Both the position numbers and the translations under genes were made by a program. From Streptomyces sp. AC550_RSS872 (GTDB lineage: Bacteria; Actinomycetota; Actinomycetes; Streptomycetales; Streptomycetaceae), in NCBI RefSeq assembly GCF_019049285.1, contig NZ_JAGMUL010000091.1, positions 113,671 through 177,670 of the forward strand: DNA of 64,000 nt. Direction: 5' to 3'. Within the stretch, counting starts at the first letter, position 1, and each line of letters starts with the position of its first letter. A model generated the notes under the pieces. The model ran no database searches and had not been told where the DNA came from. It was given only the letters and a program-made list of their open reading frames with translations. This document shows positions 7,498-16,473 of this stretch, one piece after another.

Positions 7498-9323
7498 CAG
7501 CGCCCGACCGCGTACCCCTGCATCCCCCGGGGATTCGCCGCCGCCGACAGCACCCCGGTCTCCGGGTCCCTCGCGACCGCGCACAGCCGCCCCTCCGACC
7601 AGGCGTCGCCGACGGTCACCTCGTGCCCGCGCCGCCTCAGCTCCTCCACCACCTCGACGGGCGTACGGGACTCCACGGTGACGCTGCCCGGTCGCATCCC
7701 GCGGGGGTAGAAGGAGCCGGGGAAGCTGTCGTTGTGCCAGTTCGGCGCGTCGATGGCGCCCTGGAGGTCGAGGCCCGCGCGGACCGGGGCGCGCAGGGCG
7801 ACCGCGAGGAGGAAGTGCAGCTGCCACTGGTCCTGCTGGTCCCCGCCGGGCGTGCCGAAGGCCATCACGGGCACGCCGTCGCGCAGGGCGATCGAGGGCG
7901 TGAGCGTCGTACGGGGCCGCCGTCCCGGCGTCAGCGAGTTCGGCAGGCCCTCCTCCAGCCAGGCCATCTGGAGCCGGGTGCCGAGCGGGAAGCCCAGTTC
8001 GGGCACGAGGGGGTTGGACTGGAGCCAGCCGCCGCTCGGGGTGGCCGCGATCATGTTGCCCCAGCGGTCGACGATGTCCAGGTGGCAGGTGTCGCCACGG
8101 GTGCCGCCGTCGGCGGAGACGTCGGGCTCGTCCGGCACCGGTGACGTCGGGCTCTTGGCGACCGTCGGCTCGCCGACGCCCATCACGTCGAAGCCGGGTT
8201 CGTCGCAGGCCACCACGCGCGCGTGGGCGCACAGTCGCGGGACGCGGCCGCCCGGGCTGCCGGGCCGCAGCTCGTGGGAGGCCTTCTCGCCGACCAGTTC
8301 CCGCCGGGCCGCGTTGTACCGGTCCGACAGCAGCTCGGCGAGCGGTACCTCGGCCGCGTCGCCGTACCAGGCCTCCCGGTCGGCCATGGCCAGCTTGCAG
8401 CCCTCGATCAGCAGATGGACGTACTCGGCGGACCCGTACCGGGGCAACTCGGGCGGGAGCAGCGCGAGTTGCTGGAGGAGGACCGGGCCCTGGCTCCAGG
8501 GGCCGGCCTTGCACACGGTCCAGCCGTTCCAGTCGTACGTCGCCGGCGCCTCGTAGGCGGCGGACCAGCCGGCGAGGTCGGCGGCCGTGAGCGTGCCGGA
8601 GTGGCGCTCACCGCTGGTGTCCAGAGTGGGCCGCTGGGCCTGCCGCACGAGGGCCTCGGCGATGAATCCGGTGCGCCACACATCCCGCGCGGCCTCGATC
8701 TGCGCGACCCGGCCCCCGGCACCGGCGACCTCGTCGAGCAGCCGCTTCCAGGTGGCGGCGAGGGCGGGGTTGCGGAACAGTTCCCCGGGCCGGGGCGCCT
8801 TCCCGCCGGGCAGATACACCTCGGCCGACGAGGTCCACTCCGTCTCGAACAGCTCCCGCACGGTCTCGACGGTCTCACCGACCCGCTCCACGGGCGCGTG
8901 CCCGTCCTCGGCGTAGCCGATGGCGTACTGGAGCACTTCGGCGAGCGTCTGCGTGCCGTGGTCCCGCAGCAGCAGCATCCAGGCGTCGAACGCGCCGGGC
9001 ACGGCGGCGGCGAGCGGTCCCGTGCCGGGCACGAGGTCCAGCCCGAGCCCCCGGTAGTGCGCGACGGTCGCCCCGGCCGGTGCCACGCCCTGCCCGCACA
9101 GCACGCGCACCTCGCCGCCCGCCGGGGCGATGAGGATCGGTACCTCACCGGCCGGTCCGTTGAGATGCGGCTCGACGACATGCAGCACGAACGCGCCGGC
9201 CACGGCGGCGTCATAGGCGTTGCCCCCGCGTTCCAGCACGGCCATCGCGGACTGCGAGGCGAGCCAGTGGGTGGAGGACACCATGCCGAAGGTGCCCTGG
9301 AGGGTGGGGCGGGTCGTGAACAT
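7497..9323 (-). CDS. Gamma-glutamyltransferase family protein
   Basis: A 608-residue Ntn-hydrolase without a signal peptide, so cytoplasmic. The N-terminus has the family start MVSSTHWLASQSAMAVLERG with GGNAYDAAVAGAF. The autocleavage and nucleophile threonine lies in GTRGDTCHLDIVDRWGN (near residue 405), and the late GTPGGDQQDQWQL glycine motif follows. Members cleave gamma-glutamyl bonds or acylate amides. The ATG at 9323 has GAGGTGAG seven bases upstream and is preferred to the GTG at 9335. A second, secreted family member lies at 47855-49654. The cytoplasmic form may act on a different amide. Confidence 0.87.
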   Translation of the reverse strand: MFTTRPTLQGTFGMVSSTHWLASQSAMAVLERGGNAYDAAVAGAFVLHVVEPHLNGPAGEVPILIAPAGGEVRVLCGQGVAPAGATVAHYRGLGLDLVPGTGPLAAAVPGAFDAWMLLLRDHGTQTLAEVLQYAIGYAEDGHAPVERVGETVETVRELFETEWTSSAEVYLPGGKAPRPGELFRNPALAATWKRLLDEVAGAGGRVAQIEAARDVWRTGFIAEALVRQAQRPTLDTSGERHSGTLTAADLAGWSAAYEAPATYDWNGWTVCKAGPWSQGPVLLQQLALLPPELPRYGSAEYVHLLIEGCKLAMADREAWYGDAAEVPLAELLSDRYNAARRELVGEKASHELRPGSPGGRVPRLCAHARVVACDEPGFDVMGVGEPTVAKSPTSPVPDEPDVSADGGTRGDTCHLDIVDRWGNMIAATPSGGWLQSNPLVPELGFPLGTRLQMAWLEEGLPNSLTPGRRPRTTLTPSIALRDGVPVMAFGTPGGDQQDQWQLHFLLAVALRAPVRAGLDLQGAIDAPNWHNDSFPGSFYPRGMRPGSVTVESRTPVEVVEELRRRGHEVTVGDAWSEGRLCAVARDPETGVLSAAANPRGMQGYAVGR

Positions 9324-9426
9324 GTGGGCTCTCACCTCGCTGTTTACGCGCGTCGGCCGGTCGGAACTGCGCTCGGGATCGGACTTGGGGAGAATCCGGG
9401 GAGTCCGGGCCGGAGCTCTCCTCCGC

Positions 9427-9525
9427 TCACTCCCCCGGCAGGCTATCGATCACCCTGCGCCCCTTCTTCCCCGCCTCGGGCATGAAGTGCGCGTAGCGGT
9501 CGAGAGTGATGGTCGGCGACGAATG
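9427..9525 (-). pseudogene. C-terminal tail of a tyrosine recombinase (integrase)
   Basis: The minus strand reads VRHSSPTITLDRYAHFMPEAG, then KKGRRVIDSLPGE-stop. This matches the integrase box with the HSS motif and the catalytic tyrosine in DRYAHFM, followed by the usual short tail ending in VIDxLLGE. Only about 30 codons remain. The break is near 9520, where a piece of a DrrA-type gene begins on the other strand. It marks the former site of an integrated element. Confidence 0.75.
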
Positions 9526-9661
9526 CCTGACCGGCCGGCAGAACCTGGAGATGTTCGGCCGGCTCTTCCACCTCGGCGTCAAGCGGGCCAAGCTGCGTGC
9601 CACCGAGCTGCTGGAGCAGTTCGACCTGACCGACGCCCCCAGCCGCTTGGCGAAACCTCAT
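9506..9661 (+). pseudogene. Fragment of a DrrA-type ABC transporter ATPase
   Basis: The frame reads DECLTGRQNLEMFGRLFHLG, then RATELLEQFDLTDAPSRLAK. This matches the Q-loop to helical region of daunorubicin-resistance ATPases (consensus LTGRENLxxFGRLYxLxxxxAxxRAxELLExFDLTDAADR). Walker A upstream and the signature and Walker B motifs downstream are absent. The frame stays open into the next gene, but similarity ends near 9661. It is a 50-codon scrap joined back to back with the integrase tail. Confidence 0.65.
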
Positions 9662-9865
9662 TCGTCACAGGCGTTTCAAACGTCGGCGATTCGGCCAATC
9701 CCGGCCACCCGAGAGCGGCCCCAGCACGGCGGCCACGCGTTCGGCCCCTTGCATTTCAAGGGCCCCGGCGCGTCCGGAATCGAGCGCGTTCGAATCCTGA
9801 TCCGCGTCGTTATGCCGTGCACCGCCGAGCCATCCAGGTGCGGCACCACCCCAAGGAGGGACCAG

Positions 9866-11755
9866 GTGACTGTGACCGACGCCTCGACTTCAACCCCCGA
9901 GACACCTCCCCCTCCGCCCCCGGCGGCCATCACGTTCGAGGGCAAGTTCGGCAAGAACCCGCTGGAAGGCGCCAGTTTCGGGGCCATGTGCCGACGCCTT
10001 CCCGCCGTGCTCGCCCACACCGCGCGCAAAGCGTGGGCCGTCGACCGGGCGGGGTCTGTACTGCTCCTCGTGTGCCAGGCGCTCACCGGTATCGCGGCCG
10101 CCGTCGTCCTCGCCTGCACCGCCCGTGCGATGACGCACATCCTCGACCCCGGCACGGTGTCCGAACGTCTGCACGGCGCCGTGCCTGCCCTGGTCGTGGT
10201 GACGTTGGCCGCGGGCGTCGGCCGAATCTGCGGCCTTCTGTCCTCCTATGCGGACGGACGGATCACTCCTGTGCTGACCACCGATGCCGACGTCGCACTC
10301 GTCGCCGCCGTGCTGCGGGTGGAGTCGTCCGCGTACGGGCAGGACGGGTTCGCCGACCAGCAGGAGGCCGCAGAGATCGGCGTCACCAGAACCCGGCTGA
10401 TGGTGCAGGACGCGCAGCGGTTCATGTCCGCCATGATCCGCATGATCGCCGCGAGCGGGGTCATCACCGCTCTGCACCCGCTGATGCTGCCGGTGCTTCT
10501 CCTGGCGGTGCTGCCCGCCGGCGTCGGGGCCGTGCTCTCTGCCCGCGTGGACTACCGGACGCACTTCCTCAACCTCGGTGACCGCAACGTGCGCGCCATG
10601 ATGCGGTCGTGGACCACCCACTCCCGCTTCGGCGACGAGATCCGCGCCAACGGCATGACCGGCTACCAGATTTACTGGTACCGGGCCCTGTCCGACCGCA
10701 TCGACCGCCGCACCCTCGAAGCGGCGCCGCAGATGCTGCGTATCCAGTTGTCCACCAGCGCCCTGGGCGGCTTCTTCCTGATGTGCACCTGGGCCACCCT
10801 CGCCTGGCTGGCCATCACCGGACGCATCGCCCTGCCCGTCGCGGCCACCGCTGTGGTCGCCGTCCAGACCGCCCTGGCCGCGCTGTCCCAGGTCGTCATC
10901 AATGGCGCCGCCCTGTTCCACACGTCGCTCTACCTCGCCGATATGCGGGCATTTCTCGGCATGGCACATGAACGCGCCCCGAAGCGAGGGGAGTTGACCA
11001 TTCCCGAGCGCATCGACGAGATCCGGATCGAGGAGGCCGTCTACCACTACCCCGGCAAGGAGGACCCGGCCGTCGCGGGGGTTTCCCTCACCCTGCGCCG
11101 CGGCGAGATCCTGGCCGTCGTCGGCGCGAACGGCTCCGGCAAGTCGACCCTCACCAGGCTCATCACCGGGATCGTGCTCGCCGACAAGGGACGTGTCCTG
11201 TGGGACGGCGTCGACCTCGCCGATGCGGACCCCGACGCCGTGTGGAGGCGCACCTCGCTCGTGCCGCAGAACTTCGCGTGCTGGCCGCTGCGGGCTCGCG
11301 AGAACATCACCTTGGGCCAGCCCCTGACGCACGACGACGAGCTCGTCTGGGACGCCATCGACGCCGTCGGCATGCGCGAGGAGATCGAGAAGCTGCCCCG
11401 GCAACTCGACACCCTGCTCGCCCGAGAGCTGTGGGGTGGGGCCGAGTTGTCGGGAGGCCAGTGGCAGCGGCTCGTGTGCGGGCGCGCGCTGTACCGCCGC
11501 ACGCCGCTCATGATCCTGGACGAACCCACCTCGCAGATGGACGCCCGCGGCGAGCACGCGATCTTCACTCAGATCAAGCGCCTGGCCCCGCAGCGCATGA
11601 CGATCGTCGTCACCCACCAGTTGGAGAACACCCGGCTCGCCGACCGCATCCTCGTGATGGACAGGGGCAGAGTCGTCGAAGAAGGCACGTACGAGAACCT
11701 GGTCAGCGCCGGGGGCCAGTTCGCCGAACTCGTCGCCCTGGCCAAGGACCGCTGA
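9866..11755 (+). CDS. ABC transporter, fused membrane and ATPase domains
   Basis: A 629-residue half-transporter. After a proline-rich start, residues 40-390 hold about five to six membrane segments (ALTGIAAAVVLACTARAM, LPVLLLAVLPAGVGAVL, LALPVAATAVVAVQ). The ATPase domain has Walker A VGANGSGKSTLTRL near 420, the Q-loop TSLVPQNFACWPL, the signature LSGGQWQRLVCGRAL, Walker B LMILDEPTS and the switch VVTHQLENT. Such proteins export peptides, lipids or drugs as dimers. The GTG at 9866 has AAGGAGG six bases upstream; the frame is open further upstream but covers the DrrA scrap. The MazG-like gene follows after 51 bases, probably in one transcript. The cargo is unknown. Confidence 0.87.
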   Translation: MTVTDASTSTPETPPPPPPAAITFEGKFGKNPLEGASFGAMCRRLPAVLAHTARKAWAVDRAGSVLLLVCQALTGIAAAVVLACTARAMTHILDPGTVSERLHGAVPALVVVTLAAGVGRICGLLSSYADGRITPVLTTDADVALVAAVLRVESSAYGQDGFADQQEAAEIGVTRTRLMVQDAQRFMSAMIRMIAASGVITALHPLMLPVLLLAVLPAGVGAVLSARVDYRTHFLNLGDRNVRAMMRSWTTHSRFGDEIRANGMTGYQIYWYRALSDRIDRRTLEAAPQMLRIQLSTSALGGFFLMCTWATLAWLAITGRIALPVAATAVVAVQTALAALSQVVINGAALFHTSLYLADMRAFLGMAHERAPKRGELTIPERIDEIRIEEAVYHYPGKEDPAVAGVSLTLRRGEILAVVGANGSGKSTLTRLITGIVLADKGRVLWDGVDLADADPDAVWRRTSLVPQNFACWPLRARENITLGQPLTHDDELVWDAIDAVGMREEIEKLPRQLDTLLARELWGGAELSGGQWQRLVCGRALYRRTPLMILDEPTSQMDARGEHAIFTQIKRLAPQRMTIVVTHQLENTRLADRILVMDRGRVVEEGTYENLVSAGGQFAELVALAKDR

Positions 11756-11768
11756 CCCGTCCCGCCCC

Positions 11769-11789
11769 ACGACACGACACGACACGACA
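11769..11789. repeat. Simple repeat of a 5-bp unit (ACGAC)
   Basis: About four copies of ACGAC lie in the gap between the ABC transporter and the MazG-like gene, at the place where a ribosome site would be expected. No clear Shine-Dalgarno sequence precedes the MazG-like start at 11807. Slippage here would change spacing upstream of that gene. Confidence 0.7.
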
Positions 11790-11806
11790 ACAGAATCTGG
11801 ACGCAC

Positions 11807-12202
11807 ATGACAGACAGCTGGAAGACCATCGCCCGCCTCGCGGGCCTCCTCGAAGATCACTCCACGCTCCCCCGTGAGCAGCGGATTCTCCTTCAACTGC
11901 TCAAGATCCAGGAGGAAGCCGGAGAGGTCGCCGAAGCCGTTATCGGGGTGACGGGGCAGAACCCGCGCAAGGGCCACTCCCACACCTGGCAGGACGTCGA
12001 ATCCGAGATCTGCGACGTCATCGTCACCGGCATGGTCGCGCTCATCCGCATGAACCCCGACGCCGAGACCGTCTTCGCACGGCACATGCAGCGCATCGCA
12101 GACCGCGATCTCGACGACTCCGGAAGGCCGGCCACCGGCAACGCCATGCGCGCGCAGTCACCCCAACCGGACGATGCGCCGACCGCGTCCGAACTCACCT
12201 GA
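11807..12202 (+). CDS. MazG-like nucleotide pyrophosphohydrolase family protein
   Basis: A 131-residue all-alpha NTP-PPase-like protein. The metal-site helices read KIQEEAGEVAEAVIGVTGQ near residues 33-52 (the EExxE pattern as EEAGEVAE) and DVESEICDVIVTGMVALIRM near 62-81 (the ExxD pattern). These are the key acidic residues of MazG and dUTPase-like enzymes, which split NTPs into NMP and pyrophosphate. The C-terminus is a loose tail. It follows the ABC transporter gene by 51 bases and is probably co-transcribed with it. A role in cleaning modified nucleotides is a family inference; nothing fixes the substrate. Confidence 0.75.
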   Translation: MTDSWKTIARLAGLLEDHSTLPREQRILLQLLKIQEEAGEVAEAVIGVTGQNPRKGHSHTWQDVESEICDVIVTGMVALIRMNPDAETVFARHMQRIADRDLDDSGRPATGNAMRAQSPQPDDAPTASELT

Positions 12203-12222
12203 CGCGGCCCGAAAGGAACGTC

Positions 12223-12312
12223 ATGGTCGACACTTCTCGAGATATCGACCGACCGGGATCGACTGCGCACCAGACGCACTGTCCGCCGCCCGCCACGCAC
12301 ACCCGATCCTGA
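12223..12312 (+). CDS. Possible 29-residue small protein or gene relic
   Basis: An ATG with AAAGGA five bases upstream opens a frame MVDTSRDIDRPGSTAHQTHC and stops after 29 codons. It starts 20 bases after the MazG-like stop, so it could be the third gene of that transcript. An overlapping frame reads ARHAHPILMRRLLAP, which hints at a frameshifted longer gene. I do not recognise either reading. Translation is plausible, function unknown. Confidence 0.3.
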   Translation: MVDTSRDIDRPGSTAHQTHCPPPATHTRS

Positions 12313-12469
12313 TGCGACGGCTCCTCGCCCCGTAGAACTCCTCGTCCGGCCCGAGGACGAGGTTGGTGGCTTGAATCGCCTTGCCTCCTGCATCGAGCAG
12401 GCGCGAGGCTCTGTCTCGGTGAGTAGTCTCACTTGTGGCGGGCCGTCAGGTTGCCGATGCGGGGCGGGG

Positions 12470-13591
12470 GTGGGTGCATTGGGCAGGTGGTTCAAGCGTC
12501 ACCGCAAGCACGATGGCGAGCCGGCACGGCAGTCGCCGCCGGCCGGGCCGACCCTCGAAATCACGATCACACAGGGCGGGCGCACGGTCGCCACCAAGAA
12601 GGTGGGCGGCACGATCGCCGTCGGGATGCAGTACTCGGCCTACGTGGAGCAGTACGGCGCGACCGACGAACGGACGTTGGAGGTGAGATCCCGCTATGCG
12701 CAGGAGCTGATGCGGGAGAACAATGTCGACGATGCCGTGGCCGTCTACCAGGAGATCGTCGCGCTGCGCAGTGCGACGCTGGGGCCAGAGCATCCCAACA
12801 CCCTGCGCAGCAAGCACAGTCTGGCCTTCGCACTCTGGCAGCGTGGCTCACTCGCCGAAGCGGAGCGTGTTCAGCGAGGGGTCTACGAGGCGCGTCGCCG
12901 CGTGCTGGGGGAATCCGACGCAGAGACGTTACTCAGCGGCGACAACCTGGGCTGGTTGTTGACAGAGCTGGGTCGCAGCGGTGAGGCCGAGCCGATCTTG
13001 CGGCAGGTCGCCGATGGTCTGACACGGACACTGGGCAAGGACGACACACACACTTTGTCCAGCCAGATGAAGCTGGCGGGAGTCCAGCACATGCTGGGCA
13101 GGAGCGACCAGGCCGAGCGGGCCATGCGGGCCGTGATCAAGCGGATGAGCAGGACGCTGGGTCCCGTCAGTCCCCTGGCGCTCCAAGCCCGCAGCAACCT
13201 TCTGGTCATCCTCCTCGACTCGGGCCGGGCGGCTGCGGCGGTCGACGCCGCCCAGGCGCTGGCAGAGGACGCGGGACGCGCGGTCGGCGACACCGACGAG
13301 GTGAGCCTGCATGCCCGGCACTCCCTGGCCCGAGCACTGGCAGGAGTCGGCAGGAGTGACGAGGCGACCCAGCTGCTGGCGGCCACTCTGCCGGACAGCG
13401 AACGGGGCAGGGGCGTCGATCACCCCTCGACGCTGGACATGCGCATCCTGTTCGCCGAGCTGCTGACCGAGGCGGGTGCCCCCCGGGCAGGTCAGGAGGC
13501 ACGAGCCGCACTGGCGGGGTGCGAGCGCGTGCATGGCCCGGGTCATCCCAGAACCGAGAGGGCCCGCACCGTGGTCCGGCGTAACCGTTGA
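12470..13591 (+). CDS. Tetratricopeptide repeat protein
   Basis: A 373-residue protein built almost wholly of kinesin-light-chain-like TPRs. The 42-residue period is visible: LRSKHSLAFALWQRGSLAEA, GDNLGWLLTELGRSGEAEPI, MKLAGVQHMLGRSDQAERAM, ARHSLARALAGVGRSDEATQ. A small N-terminal domain (LEITITQGGRTVATKKVGG) precedes them. There is no signal peptide and no enzyme domain. The GTG at 12470 precedes GRWFKRHRKHDGE. It ends 10 bases before the 3' end of the convergent CHAT gene. TPR arrays of this class act as protein-binding arms beside NTPases or proteases, so partnership with the CHAT protein is inferred from position alone. Confidence 0.75.
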   Translation: MGALGRWFKRHRKHDGEPARQSPPAGPTLEITITQGGRTVATKKVGGTIAVGMQYSAYVEQYGATDERTLEVRSRYAQELMRENNVDDAVAVYQEIVALRSATLGPEHPNTLRSKHSLAFALWQRGSLAEAERVQRGVYEARRRVLGESDAETLLSGDNLGWLLTELGRSGEAEPILRQVADGLTRTLGKDDTHTLSSQMKLAGVQHMLGRSDQAERAMRAVIKRMSRTLGPVSPLALQARSNLLVILLDSGRAAAAVDAAQALAEDAGRAVGDTDEVSLHARHSLARALAGVGRSDEATQLLAATLPDSERGRGVDHPSTLDMRILFAELLTEAGAPRAGQEARAALAGCERVHGPGHPRTERARTVVRRNR

Positions 13592-13601
13592 CGGTCCGCG
13601 G

Positions 13602-16406
13602 TCACCCGCCGCTGTGGATGTGGGCAGCCCACAGCGTCGGTACCAGGGGATAGCGGTCCCGAAGGCCACGCACGGCCGAGTGCAGCGCGTACGCCGCCGC
13701 GTCACCCGGATTGCCGCGCTCGTAGAAGGCGGTGGCCAGTTCGAGGGAGATCGCGTCGTCGATCTCCCACAGGGTGCCGATGACGTGCCGGAATCCGGCG
13801 AGCTGGAAGGCACCGGTGATGTGCAGTGACTCGTCGACCAGGGTCAGCGGGGCTTGGGAGGTCGCGCAGGCCGACAGGAACGCGAGCTCGGCGACCAGAT
13901 CGAGTTCGGATACGTCGGCCACGGTGAGAGGGGTGTCCTGGTGGTCGTGGGTGAGCAGCCTCCCTTGCGCCGGGTCCAGCGGGTCGGCGACCGCGTGGCA
14001 CGCGAAGTGCGCGTAGTTCGATCCGGCCAGCCGCTCCAGGATCTGCCGCCGGGTGGCCGTCTCGTCCAGCCCGGTCCATGCCTGGGGCAGTGCTCGCGCC
14101 GCCAGGGCCGCCTCGCGCTCGGCGGCGGGCAGGGCGCCCGGCCCGCCAGGAGTGTGTCGCATCGCCACGACGCAGGACCGGCCGTCGGACCGGGTCACCC
14201 GCGTCCCGTTGCGCATCCGGGCAAGCGCGGTCACGGTCGGGGTGTAGGAGGAGACCACCCGGTCGAGGGTGGATTCTCCGGTGTCGGCCTGGGCGGCGTG
14301 CAGCGGGAAGAAGGCGAGAGGGCCGACCGGACACCACCACACGCGTGGGAGTTGACCGGCTGCGCTGTGAGCGTCCAGCCGGTCGAGAACCGGTCCCACG
14401 AGGGTGCGCCACAACCAGTCCAGTACTTCCGTGAGCACGGTCTGGGCTCGCATTCGGCTCCGGGCGTCCGCCGTGGGGTCGTGCGACGTGGTGGTGGCCT
14501 CCTCCAGCAGCCGCAGGTTCGCCATCGCGTCGGTCAGTGACAGTTCGGGGAGTGGCAGCACCTCCGCGCGGTGGTTGCGCAGGATGAGTGCGTCACAGCG
14601 CATCTCGCTCGGGATCGGGATCACCACGGTCTCGCTCAACTGGTCGAGCAGCCGACGTGCGCTGGGCGGGCTCAGGAAGTCGCTCAGGCCGGGCAGAGCA
14701 CGGATCGTGTCGAGCAGGACGTTCCATTCGGTTTCCCGGTCCCGGCCGAAGGTGGTGGCTCTGGGCCGGTCCGGTGTGGGTGCTTCGAAGTCCCGGCGCA
14801 TCCGCTGGAATTCGACCGCCAGGCCTTGGTCGGCGCGCTGGAGTGCGGCCAGCTCACCACCTGGCGTCAGCCGCTGGTTCAGCAACAGGCCCCGGCCCCG
14901 CTCCAGTAGCTCCAGCGCTCGCTCCGGCTGCCCGGCGTTCACCGCACAGGACGCGGCAGACGCGGCCAGCCCGGCCGCCGAGCCGAGGTCGGCGTACTGG
15001 TCGTGGCGGGTGCGTCCCCGAGAAGCCAGCCGCGGCAGCAGCGCGATGGCTTCGTCGAAGGCGTCCGTCGCGGCAGCCCACTGGCCCAGTGCGGCCAGCG
15101 AATGCGCCGCCTTGTCGAAGACCTGGATCCGAGTCGGCACCGGGCCCGACTCGGTGCGTCCCGCGGCGAGAGCTCGCTCCGCGGCCTCGGTGAGGCAGGC
15201 TGGGTCACCGGTGCGCACGTAGGTCGCACGCAACGCCTGGGCGAGGGACAGTCCGGTGGCGACGCGCTGGGGGTCACGATGAGGCAGGGCGTCGTTCGCC
15301 GACCGGAACAGAGTGATCGCCTCCTCCAGGTAGGCGGGCTCCTGCGTGGCCTCGTAGAGCTTGCGCAGGCTGTAGCCCAATTGGTCCAGGTAGAGGGCAT
15401 GTTCGGTCTCGGTTCGCACGGAGAGCGCAAGGCCCCTGCGCTGCAATCCGATCGCCAGTTCCAGGGGAGCGATCTCACCGGTCAGCTGGTGGGTCTTCAC
15501 GGCCACCGTGGACAGGTTGACGAGCGCCCTCCGATGCTCCGGATGCTGCTCCGGCACTGTGTCCAGCACGGAGAGGAAGGACTGCCAAGCCTGTTCGAGC
15601 AACTCGCCCCGCCCGGTACGCTCGAACAGGACGAGCAAGGCCTGACCGGTCATGAAACGCGGCCCGTTGGTCAGCGGGGTGTGCCGCCGCAGCAGCGCGA
15701 CGGCCCGTTCGACGTCGTCGGTGTGGGTGGTTCCCTGTGCTCTGGCCAGCAGGCAGTTCGCCATCAGTACGACGATCTGCTCCTGGTTGGGGCCCGTGGT
15801 GGTCACCGAGGACAACAGCTCCATCGCCTCGTCGACATAGTCCTCGACACCGGTGAGCCGGTAGGCGCGTAGCAGGGCCTCCGCATGGACACCGTGCAGA
15901 ACGGCCCGGTGTTCCTCACTGATCCAGCGCTCGGCCATACCGGCGTAGGACATGGCCCCGTAGAGCGTGTCCACCGAACCGTCGAACTCGTGTCTGACCT
16001 GGTACACCTGGCAGGTCTTCAGCATCAGCAGCGCGTCGCGCGCGTGGTCGGTGGAGACGTCTTCCGCGAACCGCAGGTACTGCTCGGCGATGTCGAGGTC
16101 ATGCGGATCACCGCCCACTCGGGCCCTGGCCATCAGCGCGTCGGCGAATGCGAGCACGGCCTGCACGCCGTCCGCAGTGTTCAGTTCCCTGGCCAGCGAG
16201 GTGCCGGCCATGGCGCGGATCGCGGTTTCCAGCACGGCAATGGCCTCGACCAGGTCCTCCTGCGCCTGGACCGCGCGGTACCTGCCCAGCAGCGCGGCTC
16301 CCAACTCGGCCTGAACCACGGCCCGTCGCCCGTCACCGGGCGGATATCCGGCCACGGCGTGACGCCAGTGGGTGACGGGGTCCCCCGAATAGTGATTCAC
16401 CGACAC
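13602..16406 (-). CDS. Large TPR-CHAT protein, caspase-like protease
   Basis: A 934-residue protein. Residues 1-560 are helical TPR-like repeats (EALLRAYRLTGVEDYVDEAM, YLDQLGYSLRKLYEATQEPA, LAQALRATYVRTGDPACLTE). From about 590 to the end is a CHAT domain (caspase HetF associated with TPRs). The expected catalytic histidine is H804 in YAHFACHAVADPLDP and the cysteine is C847 in AFLSACATSQAPLTLVDES, followed by the typical GAFQLAGFRHVIGTLWEIDD. Both are present, so peptidase activity is likely. CHAT proteases are often triggered by partner proteins in bacterial conflict and cell-death pathways. A divergent two-gene set starts 67 bases upstream and a TPR gene faces its 3' end. Confidence 0.88.
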   Translation of the reverse strand: MSVNHYSGDPVTHWRHAVAGYPPGDGRRAVVQAELGAALLGRYRAVQAQEDLVEAIAVLETAIRAMAGTSLARELNTADGVQAVLAFADALMARARVGGDPHDLDIAEQYLRFAEDVSTDHARDALLMLKTCQVYQVRHEFDGSVDTLYGAMSYAGMAERWISEEHRAVLHGVHAEALLRAYRLTGVEDYVDEAMELLSSVTTTGPNQEQIVVLMANCLLARAQGTTHTDDVERAVALLRRHTPLTNGPRFMTGQALLVLFERTGRGELLEQAWQSFLSVLDTVPEQHPEHRRALVNLSTVAVKTHQLTGEIAPLELAIGLQRRGLALSVRTETEHALYLDQLGYSLRKLYEATQEPAYLEEAITLFRSANDALPHRDPQRVATGLSLAQALRATYVRTGDPACLTEAAERALAAGRTESGPVPTRIQVFDKAAHSLAALGQWAAATDAFDEAIALLPRLASRGRTRHDQYADLGSAAGLAASAASCAVNAGQPERALELLERGRGLLLNQRLTPGGELAALQRADQGLAVEFQRMRRDFEAPTPDRPRATTFGRDRETEWNVLLDTIRALPGLSDFLSPPSARRLLDQLSETVVIPIPSEMRCDALILRNHRAEVLPLPELSLTDAMANLRLLEEATTTSHDPTADARSRMRAQTVLTEVLDWLWRTLVGPVLDRLDAHSAAGQLPRVWWCPVGPLAFFPLHAAQADTGESTLDRVVSSYTPTVTALARMRNGTRVTRSDGRSCVVAMRHTPGGPGALPAAEREAALAARALPQAWTGLDETATRRQILERLAGSNYAHFACHAVADPLDPAQGRLLTHDHQDTPLTVADVSELDLVAELAFLSACATSQAPLTLVDESLHITGAFQLAGFRHVIGTLWEIDDAISLELATAFYERGNPGDAAAYALHSAVRGLRDRYPLVPTLWAAHIHSGG

Positions 16407-16473
16407 TCCTCCCCGCTACTACTCTTGCTCAGACTGCCAGCCACGTCCTGGCCCCGGGGGAGGTCATCTCGCA

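Noticed and set aside
9780..9805. GTTCGAATCC string resembling a tRNA T-loop near the integrase tail
   Set aside because: The flanking bases do not form a T stem or an acceptor stem, and no anticodon arm lies upstream. It may be chance.
9506..9865. N-terminal extension of the ABC transporter frame up to 9506
   Set aside because: The upstream part encodes a DrrA scrap and low-similarity sequence, while a strong ribosome site (AAGGAGG) marks the GTG at 9866.
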